A DNA stretch of 64,000 bases. Origin: Wenzhouxiangella limi. Lineage in GTDB: Bacteria > Pseudomonadota > Gammaproteobacteria > Xanthomonadales > Wenzhouxiangellaceae. Positions within the stretch are counted from its first letter, which is position 1. Each line of letters begins with the position of its first letter. The DNA lies in the NCBI RefSeq assembly GCF_010499265.1, contig NZ_JAAGSC010000037.1:1-64000 (forward strand). Reading direction: 5' to 3'. Shown in pieces: positions 1-7,535 of this stretch. The position numbers and the translations under genes are program-made. The notes under the pieces were generated by a model. The model was not told where the DNA came from, made no database searches, and was given only the letters and a program-made list of their open reading frames with translations.

Positions 1-210
1 GGGTCCTCTTCGTCCAGCACACCGCTAAAGTCAAGCTGCTCGGTGTCGCGCTCCAGTAAGCCTTCGCGTTCCAGCATCCGCCCCACCCGGCGGGCGATGG
101 TGTGGGCCAATTGCGTCAACTGGGCCGACGTCGGCTCGCGTACCCACTGGAATCGGGGTCGGTTGTCGTGGGGCGAATCCACCACGTAGACCCCATCGAG
201 AAACAGCATG
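1..210. repeat. Left arm of a direct repeat (other arm 4197..4404) within the two transposase copies
   Basis: The stretch 1..210 matches 4197..4404 in the same orientation. I count about 10 mismatches over roughly 209 bp by eye, or about 95 percent identity. The arms are the same segment of two IS91-family transposase genes. They bracket about 4 kb holding the two alpha/beta-hydrolase genes, so homologous recombination between them could delete or circularise that cargo. Confidence 0.8.
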
Positions 211-893
211 TGGAAGTGGATGTTGAGATTCAGCGCTGAGCCGAACCTCTGGATGAGCGTGACCGAACCCGTGCGGGCCGACTGCTGCGTAAAGCCGGCC
301 TGCCGGATCAGGTGGCCGGCAATGACCCGATAGACGATACCCAGCACGCGACCCATGAGTGCCGGGTGGGTGGCCAGAAGAAACCGTAGCGGATACGGGA
401 GACTCAATACCCACGCGCGACGGCTCCGCTCTCTTACTGCATGCGCTTCGCGAAAGACGTGCGGTCGCTCTCGCCTGCGCTGACGAATCGGCCGCTCAGG
501 CAACACCTGGTCGACCAGCCAAGCGGCACCATCGGCCATGCGCCGGGCTCCACAGCTAGGGCAGAACCCGCGGCGCTTGCAGCTGAACGCCAGCAGGTGC
601 TCGGCGTGGCAGGTGTCGCATCGAAGCCGCAGGAAATCATGTTCAAGCCGCCCGCCTTGCAGGTAGCCATCGAACGCCTGCCGCACATGGCCGGGCAACT
701 GTATACCCGCATTGGCCAGGTGTTCGACAAAGACCGGGTAGTGGCGCTCGACGAGCTGGTAGAGAAGTGTGCGCTCGGGCCGGTGGCGCTGGTAGCGGCC
801 AGCGGCCGAGCCTCCAGAAAGCTGTCTGCGTCGTCCTCGACGGCCCGACGGATCTTCAGGTCTGATCGCTGAAAAGGCACCATAGGGGATCAC
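1..893 (-). CDS. IS91-family transposase, copy 1, N-terminal part (runs off the left edge)
   Basis: The minus strand encodes the start of an IS91-type single-strand (HUH/Y2) transposase. In one open frame there is an entry motif YQRHRPERTLLYQLVERHY, a Cys-rich zinc domain (CDTCH ... FCPSCGARRM), WVLSLPYPLRFLLA, and the HUH-type motif NIHFHMLFLDGVYV, continuing past position 1. The frame is open over the whole visible length, so this copy could be functional. It carries 22 extra codons between PERPIRQ and WVLSLP (414..479, described separately). The start is uncertain: GTG at 893 is the furthest plausible codon. The C-terminal third and the left element end lie outside the window. Confidence 0.85.
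   Translation of the reverse strand, partial: MIPYGAFSAIRPEDPSGRRGRRRQLSGGSAAGRYQRHRPERTLLYQLVERHYPVFVEHLANAGIQLPGHVRQAFDGYLQGGRLEHDFLRLRCDTCHAEHLLAFSCKRRGFCPSCGARRMADGAAWLVDQVLPERPIRQRRRERPHVFREAHAVRERSRRAWVLSLPYPLRFLLATHPALMGRVLGIVYRVIAGHLIRQAGFTQQSARTGSVTLIQRFGSALNLNIHFHMLFLDGVYVVDSPHDNRPRFQWVREPTSAQLTQLAHTIARRVGRMLEREGLLERDTEQLDFSGVLDEED
414..479 (-). repeat. Element A, copy 1: 66-bp short repeat inserted in frame in the transposase
   Basis: These 66 bp separate codons that are adjacent in ordinary IS91 transposases (PERPIRQ and WVLSLPYPL). Length is exactly 22 codons without a stop, encoding RRRERPHVFREAHAVRERSR plus two residues. A relative lies at 4420..4487 in the second transposase copy; I count 6 mismatches over the first 61 aligned bases. 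Both copies sit in the same orientation relative to the gene. It contains a small GCGC-GAA-GCGC hairpin but is not strongly palindromic. It behaves like a coding-tolerant miniature repeat. Confidence 0.7.
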
Positions 894-936
894 TCGTCCA
901 ATAGATCGGTCGGCGCGCAGCCGGCTGTCGCTCCCG

Positions 937-2217
937 TTACTGAAGAGCCGTGTCCAGCCAGTCGAAAGTAACCTGGCTCAGAAGGCCAAGGTTGGTTCCG
1001 ACGCCATGACTGTCAGCCCCCTCGTCGGCCGGCATGATCACCAGATCGTTCGTCTCATGCGATATGTGTCTCTGCGCCTCACGCGCTGCTATCATCATGC
1101 CGCTCGACTGCTCGTATTCCTGCTGCGCCACGATATTGAAAAAGGGGCAGGATATCTTCGCCGGGTCTACGGTGTAATTCCGCGTCGCGTCGATCAGGTC
1201 CGCGGCTGACTGCAGCCCAAATCGCCAGACATACGTATCGACCATGTTGAAGTATGCGCGCCGTTTCCATGCAAAGAACGATTTCAAAAGCCGATACGGC
1301 AAAGACCTCTGTGCCTTTTGGTTCAGCTCAACAAACCTCCGGTTCCACACCGCGCTGAAGTCGAGGATGAGCGCGCAGGCGACACAGGCCTTGATCCTTT
1401 TCTCGCCGGTCGCGGCTCGCGGCGCCAGATGGCCGCCGCCACTCAGACCGAAGATCGCTACACGGTCAGTATCCACATCCGGCCGATCGCAAAGGTAATC
1501 GAGTACGGCTCCAACCGGCTCCTCGGCCCGCTCCGGCCATACCAGTCCTTGAAACGGCAGAAGCCCTTGCCCGGGCAGATCAACGAAGATGTAGTTGTAG
1601 TTTCGGTTCAACGCCGCAGGGCCGAGATAATAGTAGAGGTCCTCGGCAAAGGTGTCCCCACCACCGATCATCAGGAGCGTCTTTCGACGAACGGCCGCAG
1701 CATCCGGCTTCAAGAAGTACCCGGGCAAAGCCGCGTCGCGAAACGGGATTTCGACCGCCTCTATCGGTGCATCGAAGTAGCTCGTCGCCCGTCTGAACCG
1801 ATCACGCGCATGCTCATAGGTCGACCGATAGCGGTCCGGCTCAGCCAGGGGGCTGATGAAGGCCAACGGAGCGCGGTAGTAGGTGTACGCGCGCAACAGG
1901 CTTTCTCGGGCGCTAACCCTGTGGCCGGATGCCTCGGAAGCTTCTGCCCGTCTCTCGACGCGTCGAGCGAGTTCCGTCCATTCCCTCTCCCAACTTTCTA
2001 TGTCGCCTTCTCTGATCCTTGAAGCGGCATAGTATGCCTCACCAATCGAGACTCCACCGTGGCTCTGCATGCCAGCGAGCCACTGAAAGAAGAAATCGAA
2101 CTCCTCCCGCTTGAAGTGGAACTTGATGCGAGGGTTTCGGGGTAAGCCTTTCTCGGTCGCCTCTGGATCTGAAGCCAAACGCCCGGGCGTCTTGCCCGAT
2201 TCTTCCGCAGCGGTCAT
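937..2217 (-). CDS. alpha/beta hydrolase (DUF1100/FrsA-like, 2,6-dihydropseudooxynicotine-hydrolase-like)
   Basis: A 426-residue cytoplasmic protein with a long helical N-terminal cap (about residues 1-180) followed by an alpha/beta-hydrolase core. The nucleophile elbow is FGLSGGG, the oxyanion region is around LLMIGGGDTFAEDLYYYL, and a late GADSHGVGTN supplies the likely catalytic histidine. This layout resembles esterase/C-C hydrolases of the 2,6-dihydropseudooxynicotine hydrolase type; the substrate cannot be read from the sequence. It lies 42 bp downstream of another hydrolase on the same strand, so the two are probably cotranscribed. Both sit between two IS91-family copies and look like cargo. 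Confidence 0.75.
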   Translation of the reverse strand: MTAAEESGKTPGRLASDPEATEKGLPRNPRIKFHFKREEFDFFFQWLAGMQSHGGVSIGEAYYAASRIREGDIESWEREWTELARRVERRAEASEASGHRVSARESLLRAYTYYRAPLAFISPLAEPDRYRSTYEHARDRFRRATSYFDAPIEAVEIPFRDAALPGYFLKPDAAAVRRKTLLMIGGGDTFAEDLYYYLGPAALNRNYNYIFVDLPGQGLLPFQGLVWPERAEEPVGAVLDYLCDRPDVDTDRVAIFGLSGGGHLAPRAATGEKRIKACVACALILDFSAVWNRRFVELNQKAQRSLPYRLLKSFFAWKRRAYFNMVDTYVWRFGLQSAADLIDATRNYTVDPAKISCPFFNIVAQQEYEQSSGMMIAAREAQRHISHETNDLVIMPADEGADSHGVGTNLGLLSQVTFDWLDTALQ

Positions 2218-2259
2218 TCTGTTCTCCTGGTGCTTTCCTTTCCGGTTCGTTGATCCGGC

Positions 2260-3210
2260 TCACGATGTCGTATCTTTTCCGGTCACGGTTCTGAGAAAAT
2301 TCAAAAGTGTTCCGTTGAATGCATCGGGCTGGTCGAGATTCAGAAAATGACCGGCTTCCGAAATACGCTCGATCTTACCGTTGGCCCGGTCTTCGAGAGC
2401 ATCGAGTGTTGTCTTGAGCACCCGGTTGATCCCGTGGTCCTCCTCGCCCTGCAGAAGAAGGACCGGCACGTCCGGGTGACCCCGGAGAACGGGAAGAAAG
2501 TCATAGTCGAGCAGATTGCGGCGGAGGTTCACCAACGCAGGCTTCGGGGTGCTGCGGATCATCTCGGCGACCTTGGCTGCGGTGGCCGGGTTCTTCGAGA
2601 CCGTCCGCGCCGCGAGCCAGGCATCACCGCCGGGGCCCAAAAGCCGATCGACCCAGACGACCACCCGGCCAAGGGGACCGGTATGGAGTTCGGCGGCGGT
2701 TCCGAAAGTCGTCAGCGAGCGGACTTTTTCGGGAGCGGTTGCCAGCAGCGCGTAGCCTGCCAAGCCTCCGGTCGAGTTCCCTACGATGTGAGCCGAGGTG
2801 ACGCCAATCTGATCGGTAAGCCGCTGCAGGTCGAGTGCGAGGCTCTCGAGACTGAAATCCGAAGGCTCGGGCGGTATCGGGTAAGTGGATCGCCCGTGCC
2901 CCCGGAGCGACACGGCCACCGTCCTGTACAGGTCGGAGAAGAAAGCGACCTGGTCGATGAACTGATCAGCACGAGCGCCAAGGCCGGGTACGAAGATCAC
3001 GGCTTCGTCATGCTCGCTTCCATCGAGGATGGCTTCGATCTGAACACTCTTGCCGGTGTTGATCAGTCGACGTTGCACTGGCGGAAGTGTAAGCGCCCTA
3101 TTTCCTGATTTCCAGTGGTATCCGGAGCCGTGCCAGACCGGACCCGGACCCTTACCAAAGGCCCGAGCACGCCGAATTCCGTCCGATTCCGCCCTGTCGG
3201 CGGCAATCAA
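2260..3210 (-). CDS. alpha/beta hydrolase fold protein (lactonase/esterase type)
   Basis: A classic alpha/beta hydrolase. The strand-turn VIFVPGLGARADQF precedes SLRGHGRS, the nucleophile elbow is VGNSTGGLAG, the acid is near LLLQGEEDH, and the catalytic His is in SEAGHFLNLDQP. The fold is that of enol-lactonases, haloperoxidases and zearalenone-lactonase-like enzymes; the substrate is unknown. The long start at 3210 gives about 44 N-terminal residues that look like translated insertion-element flank. A GTG at 3078 (VQRRLINTGKSVQ) is the more natural beginning. The upstream IS91 remnant may therefore supply its promoter. Probably in an operon with the hydrolase at 937..2217. Confidence 0.75.
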   Translation of the reverse strand: MIAADRAESDGIRRARAFGKGPGPVWHGSGYHWKSGNRALTLPPVQRRLINTGKSVQIEAILDGSEHDEAVIFVPGLGARADQFIDQVAFFSDLYRTVAVSLRGHGRSTYPIPPEPSDFSLESLALDLQRLTDQIGVTSAHIVGNSTGGLAGYALLATAPEKVRSLTTFGTAAELHTGPLGRVVVWVDRLLGPGGDAWLAARTVSKNPATAAKVAEMIRSTPKPALVNLRRNLLDYDFLPVLRGHPDVPVLLLQGEEDHGINRVLKTTLDALEDRANGKIERISEAGHFLNLDQPDAFNGTLLNFLRTVTGKDTTS

Positions 3211-3656
3211 GCAGCGCCTGTACCCCCGTTTCTGCCGGCGCGGGCCTATCCAACACGAGCGCCGCCGGGCCGCGCACGGATGGAACGCGGCCTGAAGTTG
3301 GTTTCCTGCGATTCAGTGAAGCAAGCCGAACGGCCGGGCCGGAGGCGCCCGGCTTTCCGGCCACAGACCGGGGATGTCCTTGCCGGCCAAGTGATTCAGG
3401 ATTCGCTCGATGCCGGCGGGTCTTCGATGCAGGCGATGATCTTGACGGTGCCGCCACAGGCCGGGCAGGTTTCGACATCCAACTTGAAGACCCGCTTGAG
3501 TCTCTGCGCCCAGCGCATCGCCGCCCGTTGCTCGGCCGGCGTGCGTTCCTCTTCTCGCGCCGGCTCAACCGGCCTGGCACCTCGACCCCGCCGGGCCGGC
3601 GTGATCCGGCCCCGATAGGGGCTGTTGGGTGCGAACACCCCGTGGAAGCGAGTCAG

Positions 3657-3764
3657 AACTTGTCCCGGACTTGATCCGGGATTCAGGCGCGGCGGTGGCA
3701 CGCGCTAATAGGCACACCGGCAAGGCTTCTTACGAGCAAGCTCGCAAACCGCCGTGCCGGCTTA
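3657..3764. repeat. Element C: short repeat insert with a perfect hairpin in the transposase pseudogene
   Basis: About 107 bp interrupt the junction that normally joins ARLA.LVPKPR to NLTRFHGVFAPNS in IS91 transposases. The insert includes the inverted repeat TCCCGGACTTGATCCGGGA (3663..3681, 7-bp arms, 5-bp loop) and a GCCGGCTTAGCCGGC palindrome. It changes the reading frame. The boundaries are approximate because the flanking coding sequence is variable. Confidence 0.55.
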
Positions 3765-4111
3765 GCCGGCGCTAGTGTGGCGAGCCGCGCGATGAAGTCG
3801 AGCGGCTCGAAGATCACGTGGGTTGTTCCGTCGCGGTAGGGCGTTTTCAGCGAGTAGCCGATGTCGCCACGCGGGGTTACGAACAGCCGCTTTTCCGACA
3901 CCGGCGGGCGGCAGATGTAGCGGCACAGCCGTTCGAGTTTCTCGCGTTGATTGCGTTTAACCGCGACATCGGCGTGTAGCGAAAAGCCGGCGATGTTACC
4001 CGGGGCGTCGGCCGACCCGTTCTCCCAACCGCTGTCGGGCAGGGTCTGCAGCGTAAATACCTTGCGGCCGCGGTGCGGACCGACGGCGATGCGATAGGTG
4101 ATGGAGTGGCC

Positions 4112-4171
4112 CACCAAATCCGGCACGCGCAACGGCATTCCGGCTTCGCTTCATTCCGCTGGCGCGGAAAG
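4112..4171. repeat. Element B: 60-bp insert in the transposase pseudogene
   Basis: On the coding (minus) strand 60 bp, or 20 codons, separate EEDPAQAMEALR from GHSITYRIAVGP, which lie next to each other in related transposases. The length keeps the frame. The inserted codons read LSAPAE, stop, then SEAGMPLRVPDLV, so a single TGA closes the frame. It does not resemble elements A or C. No second copy was noticed in the window. Confidence 0.5.
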
Positions 4172-4419
4172 CCGCAAAGCCTCCATTGCCTGCGCTGGGT
4201 CCTCTTCGTCCAGCACACCGCTAAAGTCACGCCGCTCGCTGTCGCGCTCCAGTAAGCCTTCGCGTTCCAGCAGTCGCCCCACCCGACCGGCGATGGTGTG
4301 AGCCAATTGCGTCAACTGGGCCGACGTCGGTTCGCGTACCCAATGGAATCGGGGTCGGTTGTCGTGGGGCGAATCCACCACGTAGACCCCATCGAGAAAC
4401 AGCATGCAAAAGCCGGATA

Positions 4420-4487
4420 CGCGCTTGACGGCTTCGCTCCCTTACTGCTCGCGCTTCGCGCAAGACGTGCGGTCGCTCTCGCCGGCG
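4420..4487 (-). repeat. Element A, copy 2, at a deletion junction
   Basis: A 68-bp relative of the 414..479 repeat, in the same orientation. It sits directly after LLYQIVER (plus a stop codon) and is followed by 13-14 unrelated bases and then MLFLDGVYV, so the segment normally between these two blocks is missing. The repeat's own frame encodes RRRERPHVLREARAVRERSR, the same phase as in copy 1. Confidence 0.7.
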
Positions 4488-4653
4488 CTACCGCTCGACG
4501 ATCTGGTAGAGCAGTGTTTGTTCGGGTCGGTGGCGCTGGAACCCAACACTGCCCATGCCCAGACTGCCCGCGCCTCGGCCGCTTGCAAAACGGCAGGATC
4601 GCAAGCAGCGGGCACACTGTCAGTCGGTCAATGGCTCGCTATCGATTAAGAAA

Positions 4654-4695
4654 TTGACACGCCCATTGGACTCAATGGATACAATGGACTCATTC
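4654..4695 (+). promoter_or_regulatory. Promoter and probable autoregulatory operator of the first toxin-antitoxin locus
   Basis: A consensus TTGACA at 4654..4659 is followed by TACAAT at 4681..4686; the 21-bp spacing is long, so the exact -10 is uncertain. Overlapping it is a perfect inverted repeat CCATTG-GACT-CAATGG (4663..4678), and TGGACTCA occurs twice, 19 bp apart (4667 and 4686). Repeats of this kind over the promoter are typical binding sites of ribbon-helix-helix antitoxins, here encoded from 4718. Confidence 0.55.
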
Positions 4696-4717
4696 TAGTC
4701 GAATTCGAGGTGTCCAC

Positions 4718-4963
4718 ATGGCAAACGTGAATGTTCGGGGACTGTCCGATCAAACGAAAGAGGCGCTCAGGGTGCGCGCGGCAAAGGCCGGCATGTCGCT
4801 GGAGGCCTATGCGCGCCGTGCGCTGACCAGGGCCGCATTGGCCAATGGCGAGCAGCCGAAACCGCTGGTCGAGCTGGCGGAAAAATATTTTGGTGCCGTT
4901 CACGGCATCGAACTCGATCTGCCGTCACGCTCGACACAGCGCAAACCGGTCGCGCTTGGCTGA
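4718..4963 (+). CDS. FitA-like ribbon-helix-helix antitoxin
   Basis: An 81-residue protein starting MANVNVRGLSDQTKEALRVR, an Arc/MetJ-type ribbon-helix-helix DNA-binding domain, followed by a basic helix and a C-terminal tail (about 45-81) of the kind that occupies the PIN toxin active site. The stop codon is one base before the toxin ATG (TGACATG), so expression is coupled. It probably binds the inverted and direct repeats at 4663..4695 to repress its own operon. Confidence 0.85.
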   Translation: MANVNVRGLSDQTKEALRVRAAKAGMSLEAYARRALTRAALANGEQPKPLVELAEKYFGAVHGIELDLPSRSTQRKPVALG

Positions 4964-4964
4964 C

Positions 4965-5390
4965 ATGATTGTTCTGGATACCAACGTCATTTCGGAATTG
5001 ATGCGGCCAGCGCCCGATGACGGTGTCAAGGCGTGGATCGCCGCCAAGGAACCGCTGGATCTGGCCATCACCACGATCACGGTGGCCGAGATCCGCCGTG
5101 GCATCGTGCGCCTGCCGAATGGCCGCCAGCGCGAGCGCCTGGAGGAGAAGTTCTCGGCATTTGTCGAAGAAGCTTTCGCCGGTCGCTTGCTCGTTTTCGA
5201 CCAGTCTGCAGCCGATGCCTGCGGCGAGGTTTCGGCGGCCCGCGAACGAAAAGGGCTGCATGCCGATGCTGTCGACATGATGATCGCAGCGATCGTGAAG
5301 TCAGCAGGGGCAACACTGGCAACCCGGAATACCAGCGATTTCGAACTGTGCGGGATTGGCCTTGCCAATCCGTGGCAAAGCGCCGGGTAG
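4965..5390 (+). CDS. PIN-domain toxin, FitB/VapC family
   Basis: A 141-residue PIN-domain ribonuclease. Acidic residues expected for metal binding are visible in MIVLDTNVISELMRP (Asp5), TVAEIRRGI (Glu near 40) and HADAVDMMIAAI, with the closing TRNTSDFELCG. The FitB-like signature 'LDTNVISE' and the RHH antitoxin immediately upstream make this a FitAB/VapBC-type module cleaving RNA when unbound. The start at 4965 is chosen because it begins at the conserved first strand and follows the antitoxin stop; the frame stays open further upstream. Confidence 0.87.
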   Translation: MIVLDTNVISELMRPAPDDGVKAWIAAKEPLDLAITTITVAEIRRGIVRLPNGRQRERLEEKFSAFVEEAFAGRLLVFDQSAADACGEVSAARERKGLHADAVDMMIAAIVKSAGATLATRNTSDFELCGIGLANPWQSAG

Positions 5391-5515
5391 GAAATGTAGT
5401 TAACTGCTGTTGGCTATACTTCTGGGGGATACAGACTTCTCTGCTGATTCGAAAGAAGGATCGTCAGTAGATCAAGAAACCGACGATACCCCCGCAGATC
5501 GATATACAAAAGCCC

Positions 5516-7525
5516 GTGAGAATCCAAATGCACAAGCTCAGAACTCGCTGCGCCCTTTTTACCTCACTTGTACTTTGCCCATTGCTGGCTTTGGCCCAAC
5601 CTGGGCCTGGCGAGGGCCCGGATGAAAATCTGGAAGCCATCGAACCCAGCCCCGAGCCCATCCGGATCGGTCTGGCCGGCGAGTATCCGGCCGACATCGC
5701 CCGCTTTCTGCTGGTCCAGGGCGTTTCCGGCGCCCGGCTTTCGCCCGACGGGGACTATGTTGCGGTCTCCAAGTCGATCACCGGCGAGCCGCAGCTTTGG
5801 CTGATTCCCACCGACGGGTCGCAGGCCCGCCAGCTGACCTTCGGCAATGGCATCACCTTCTTTCGCTGGGCGCCGGACGGGCAAAGCCTGATCTACGGCG
5901 CCGACAACGCCGGCGATGAACAGGAGGCCTATTTCCGCATCAGCGTCGACGGTCAAAGCGAGACCGAGGTCGTCCCCGCCCTGGCCGGCGCCTTCCGCTC
6001 TTTTGGCGGCGTGCTGCCGGACAACCAGCGCATCGTGTTCGCCTCGACCGAGCGCAACGGGCTGGATTTCGACATTTACGTCCGTGACCTGGAAAGCGAC
6101 GAGCAGCGCATGCTCTACGAGGGCGAATTCGCCTTCTGGCCGCGCTCGATCTCGCCGGACGGCAAGTCCCTGCTCATGACCCAGGCGGTCGGCGAGGACT
6201 CCAACAACCTGTTCCTGGTCGACATCGAGTCGGCCGACGTCACCACGCTTGCCGAGCCCGAGCGCCGGGCCAACACCGAAGACGGCGGCTTTGCCTGGAC
6301 GGCTGACGGCAAAACCGTCTTTCACGCCTCCAACGAGGGCCGCGAGTTTCGTGCCCTGGTCCGCCGCGAAATCGAAAGCAACAAGGTCACGGTGATGGCC
6401 GCGCCCGAGCATGACATCGACAACGTGCGCCTGTGCGGCGACGAAGATCGCTACCTGCTCTGGACCAGCAACGAAGAAGGCTTTTTCCGACTGCACGGGC
6501 GCGACCTGGCCGAAGATCGCGCGCTGGACATCCCGGCGCTTCCTGACGGGGTGTACTCGCTGTCGTGCCCGAGCGGCAGCGCGCTGGCCGCGCTGGTGGT
6601 CAACGGTCCGAGCACGCCGGGTGATCTGCTGCTGTGGGACCTGGCCGAAGGCACCGCAGAAACGCTGTGGGCGTCCAACCTGGCCGGGCTTGACCCCGAC
6701 CGTCTGGTCACGCCCGAGTCGATTCGGATGCCGGCCCGCGACGGGGTGACGCTGCAGGGCCTGCTGTACCTGCCGCGCGCCGACGCTCGCGCTGGAGACG
6801 GCCCGCCACCGGTGGTGTTCGATGTCCATGGCGGGCCGACCTCGCAGTCGGTAGCCAGCTTCAATGGGCCGGTGCAATACCTGGTCAACCGCGGCATCGC
6901 CGTGTTTCGGCCCAACATTCGCGGCTCGACCGGTTTTGGTCATACCTATTTGACTCTGGACGATCAGGAGCGCCGACTCGACAGCATTCGCGACCTGGTC
7001 GACATGCTGGCCTTTTTCGAACAGGACGACCGCGTCGATGCCAGCCGTGCCATCGTACGCGGCGGCTCCTACGGCGGTTACGCGGTCAACGCCGTGCTCG
7101 CCAACCACCCCGACAGCTTCATGGCCGGGGTCTCACTGTTCGGCGTGGCCGACTGGGTGACCGGACTGGAAGTCGCCTCGCCGGCCCTCAAGGCCTCCGA
7201 CATCATCGAATACGGCGATATCCGCGAGGAGCGCTGGCAGGCGTTCTACACCACCTACTCGCCGATCCGCCAGGCCGACCAGATCAAGGTCCCGGTGCTG
7301 TACTCGCATGGGGTCAACGATCGCCGGGTCGAAATCTACGAGACCGAAGTGATGGTGCGCACGCTGCGCGCCAACGGCATCGACGCGCCCTACATCCGTT
7401 TCCGCGACGAGGGTCACGGCTGGCGGCAATTGTCCAACCGCCTGTTCTACGCCCGGCGCGAGGCGGAGTTTCTGGAACAGCAGTTCGGGATGACTGATCC
7501 AGAAGACGCTGATCCAGAAGACTAA
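5516..7525 (+). CDS. Exported S9 family prolyl oligopeptidase-type serine peptidase
   Basis: A secreted or periplasmic peptidase: a signal peptide (MHKLRTRCALFTSLVLCPLL...), a WD40-like/TolB-type beta-propeller (about residues 45-420) and an alpha/beta-hydrolase catalytic domain (about 430-660). The nucleophile is Ser518 in RGGSYGGYAVN, the acid is in SHGVNDRRV, and the His is in RDEGHGWRQ. The long frame begins at GTG 5516; ATG at 5528 gives a cleaner signal peptide. Such S9C enzymes degrade small peptides. The ankyrin lipoprotein gene starts 10 bp downstream, which suggests cotranscription. Confidence 0.88.
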   Translation: MRIQMHKLRTRCALFTSLVLCPLLALAQPGPGEGPDENLEAIEPSPEPIRIGLAGEYPADIARFLLVQGVSGARLSPDGDYVAVSKSITGEPQLWLIPTDGSQARQLTFGNGITFFRWAPDGQSLIYGADNAGDEQEAYFRISVDGQSETEVVPALAGAFRSFGGVLPDNQRIVFASTERNGLDFDIYVRDLESDEQRMLYEGEFAFWPRSISPDGKSLLMTQAVGEDSNNLFLVDIESADVTTLAEPERRANTEDGGFAWTADGKTVFHASNEGREFRALVRREIESNKVTVMAAPEHDIDNVRLCGDEDRYLLWTSNEEGFFRLHGRDLAEDRALDIPALPDGVYSLSCPSGSALAALVVNGPSTPGDLLLWDLAEGTAETLWASNLAGLDPDRLVTPESIRMPARDGVTLQGLLYLPRADARAGDGPPPVVFDVHGGPTSQSVASFNGPVQYLVNRGIAVFRPNIRGSTGFGHTYLTLDDQERRLDSIRDLVDMLAFFEQDDRVDASRAIVRGGSYGGYAVNAVLANHPDSFMAGVSLFGVADWVTGLEVASPALKASDIIEYGDIREERWQAFYTTYSPIRQADQIKVPVLYSHGVNDRRVEIYETEVMVRTLRANGIDAPYIRFRDEGHGWRQLSNRLFYARREAEFLEQQFGMTDPEDADPED

Positions 7526-7535
7526 GCGCCGCCGG

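Larger units (their letters stand above)
3313..4556 (-). pseudogene. IS91-family transposase, copy 2, degraded
   Basis: Transposase segments are recognisable in order: MGSVGFQRHRPEQTLLYQIV from ATG 4556, MLFLDGVYVVDSPHDNRPRF, GHSITYRIAVGPHRGRKVF, RYICRPPVSEKRL, LTRFHGVFAPNSPYRGR, CPACGGTVKIIACIEDP and IERILNHLAGKDIPGLWPES, ending at 3313. The gene is dead for several reasons. Element A replaces the zinc and HUH regions (4420..4487, about 540 bp deleted relative to copy 1). A 60-bp insert at 4112..4171 brings a TGA. An insert near 3657..3764 shifts the frame. A one-base loss near 3415 shifts the C-terminus. It lies in the same orientation as copy 1. Confidence 0.85.

Noticed and set aside
3152..3580. 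Arg/Pro-rich frame at the end of the second IS91 copy
   Set aside because: It is a wrong-frame reading of the transposase C-terminus and flank.
5564..7108. Long open frame (514 codons) on the minus strand opposite the S9 peptidase
   Set aside because: It is the antisense image of a high-GC coding region; it has no recognisable domain and the plus-strand gene has a full catalytic triad.
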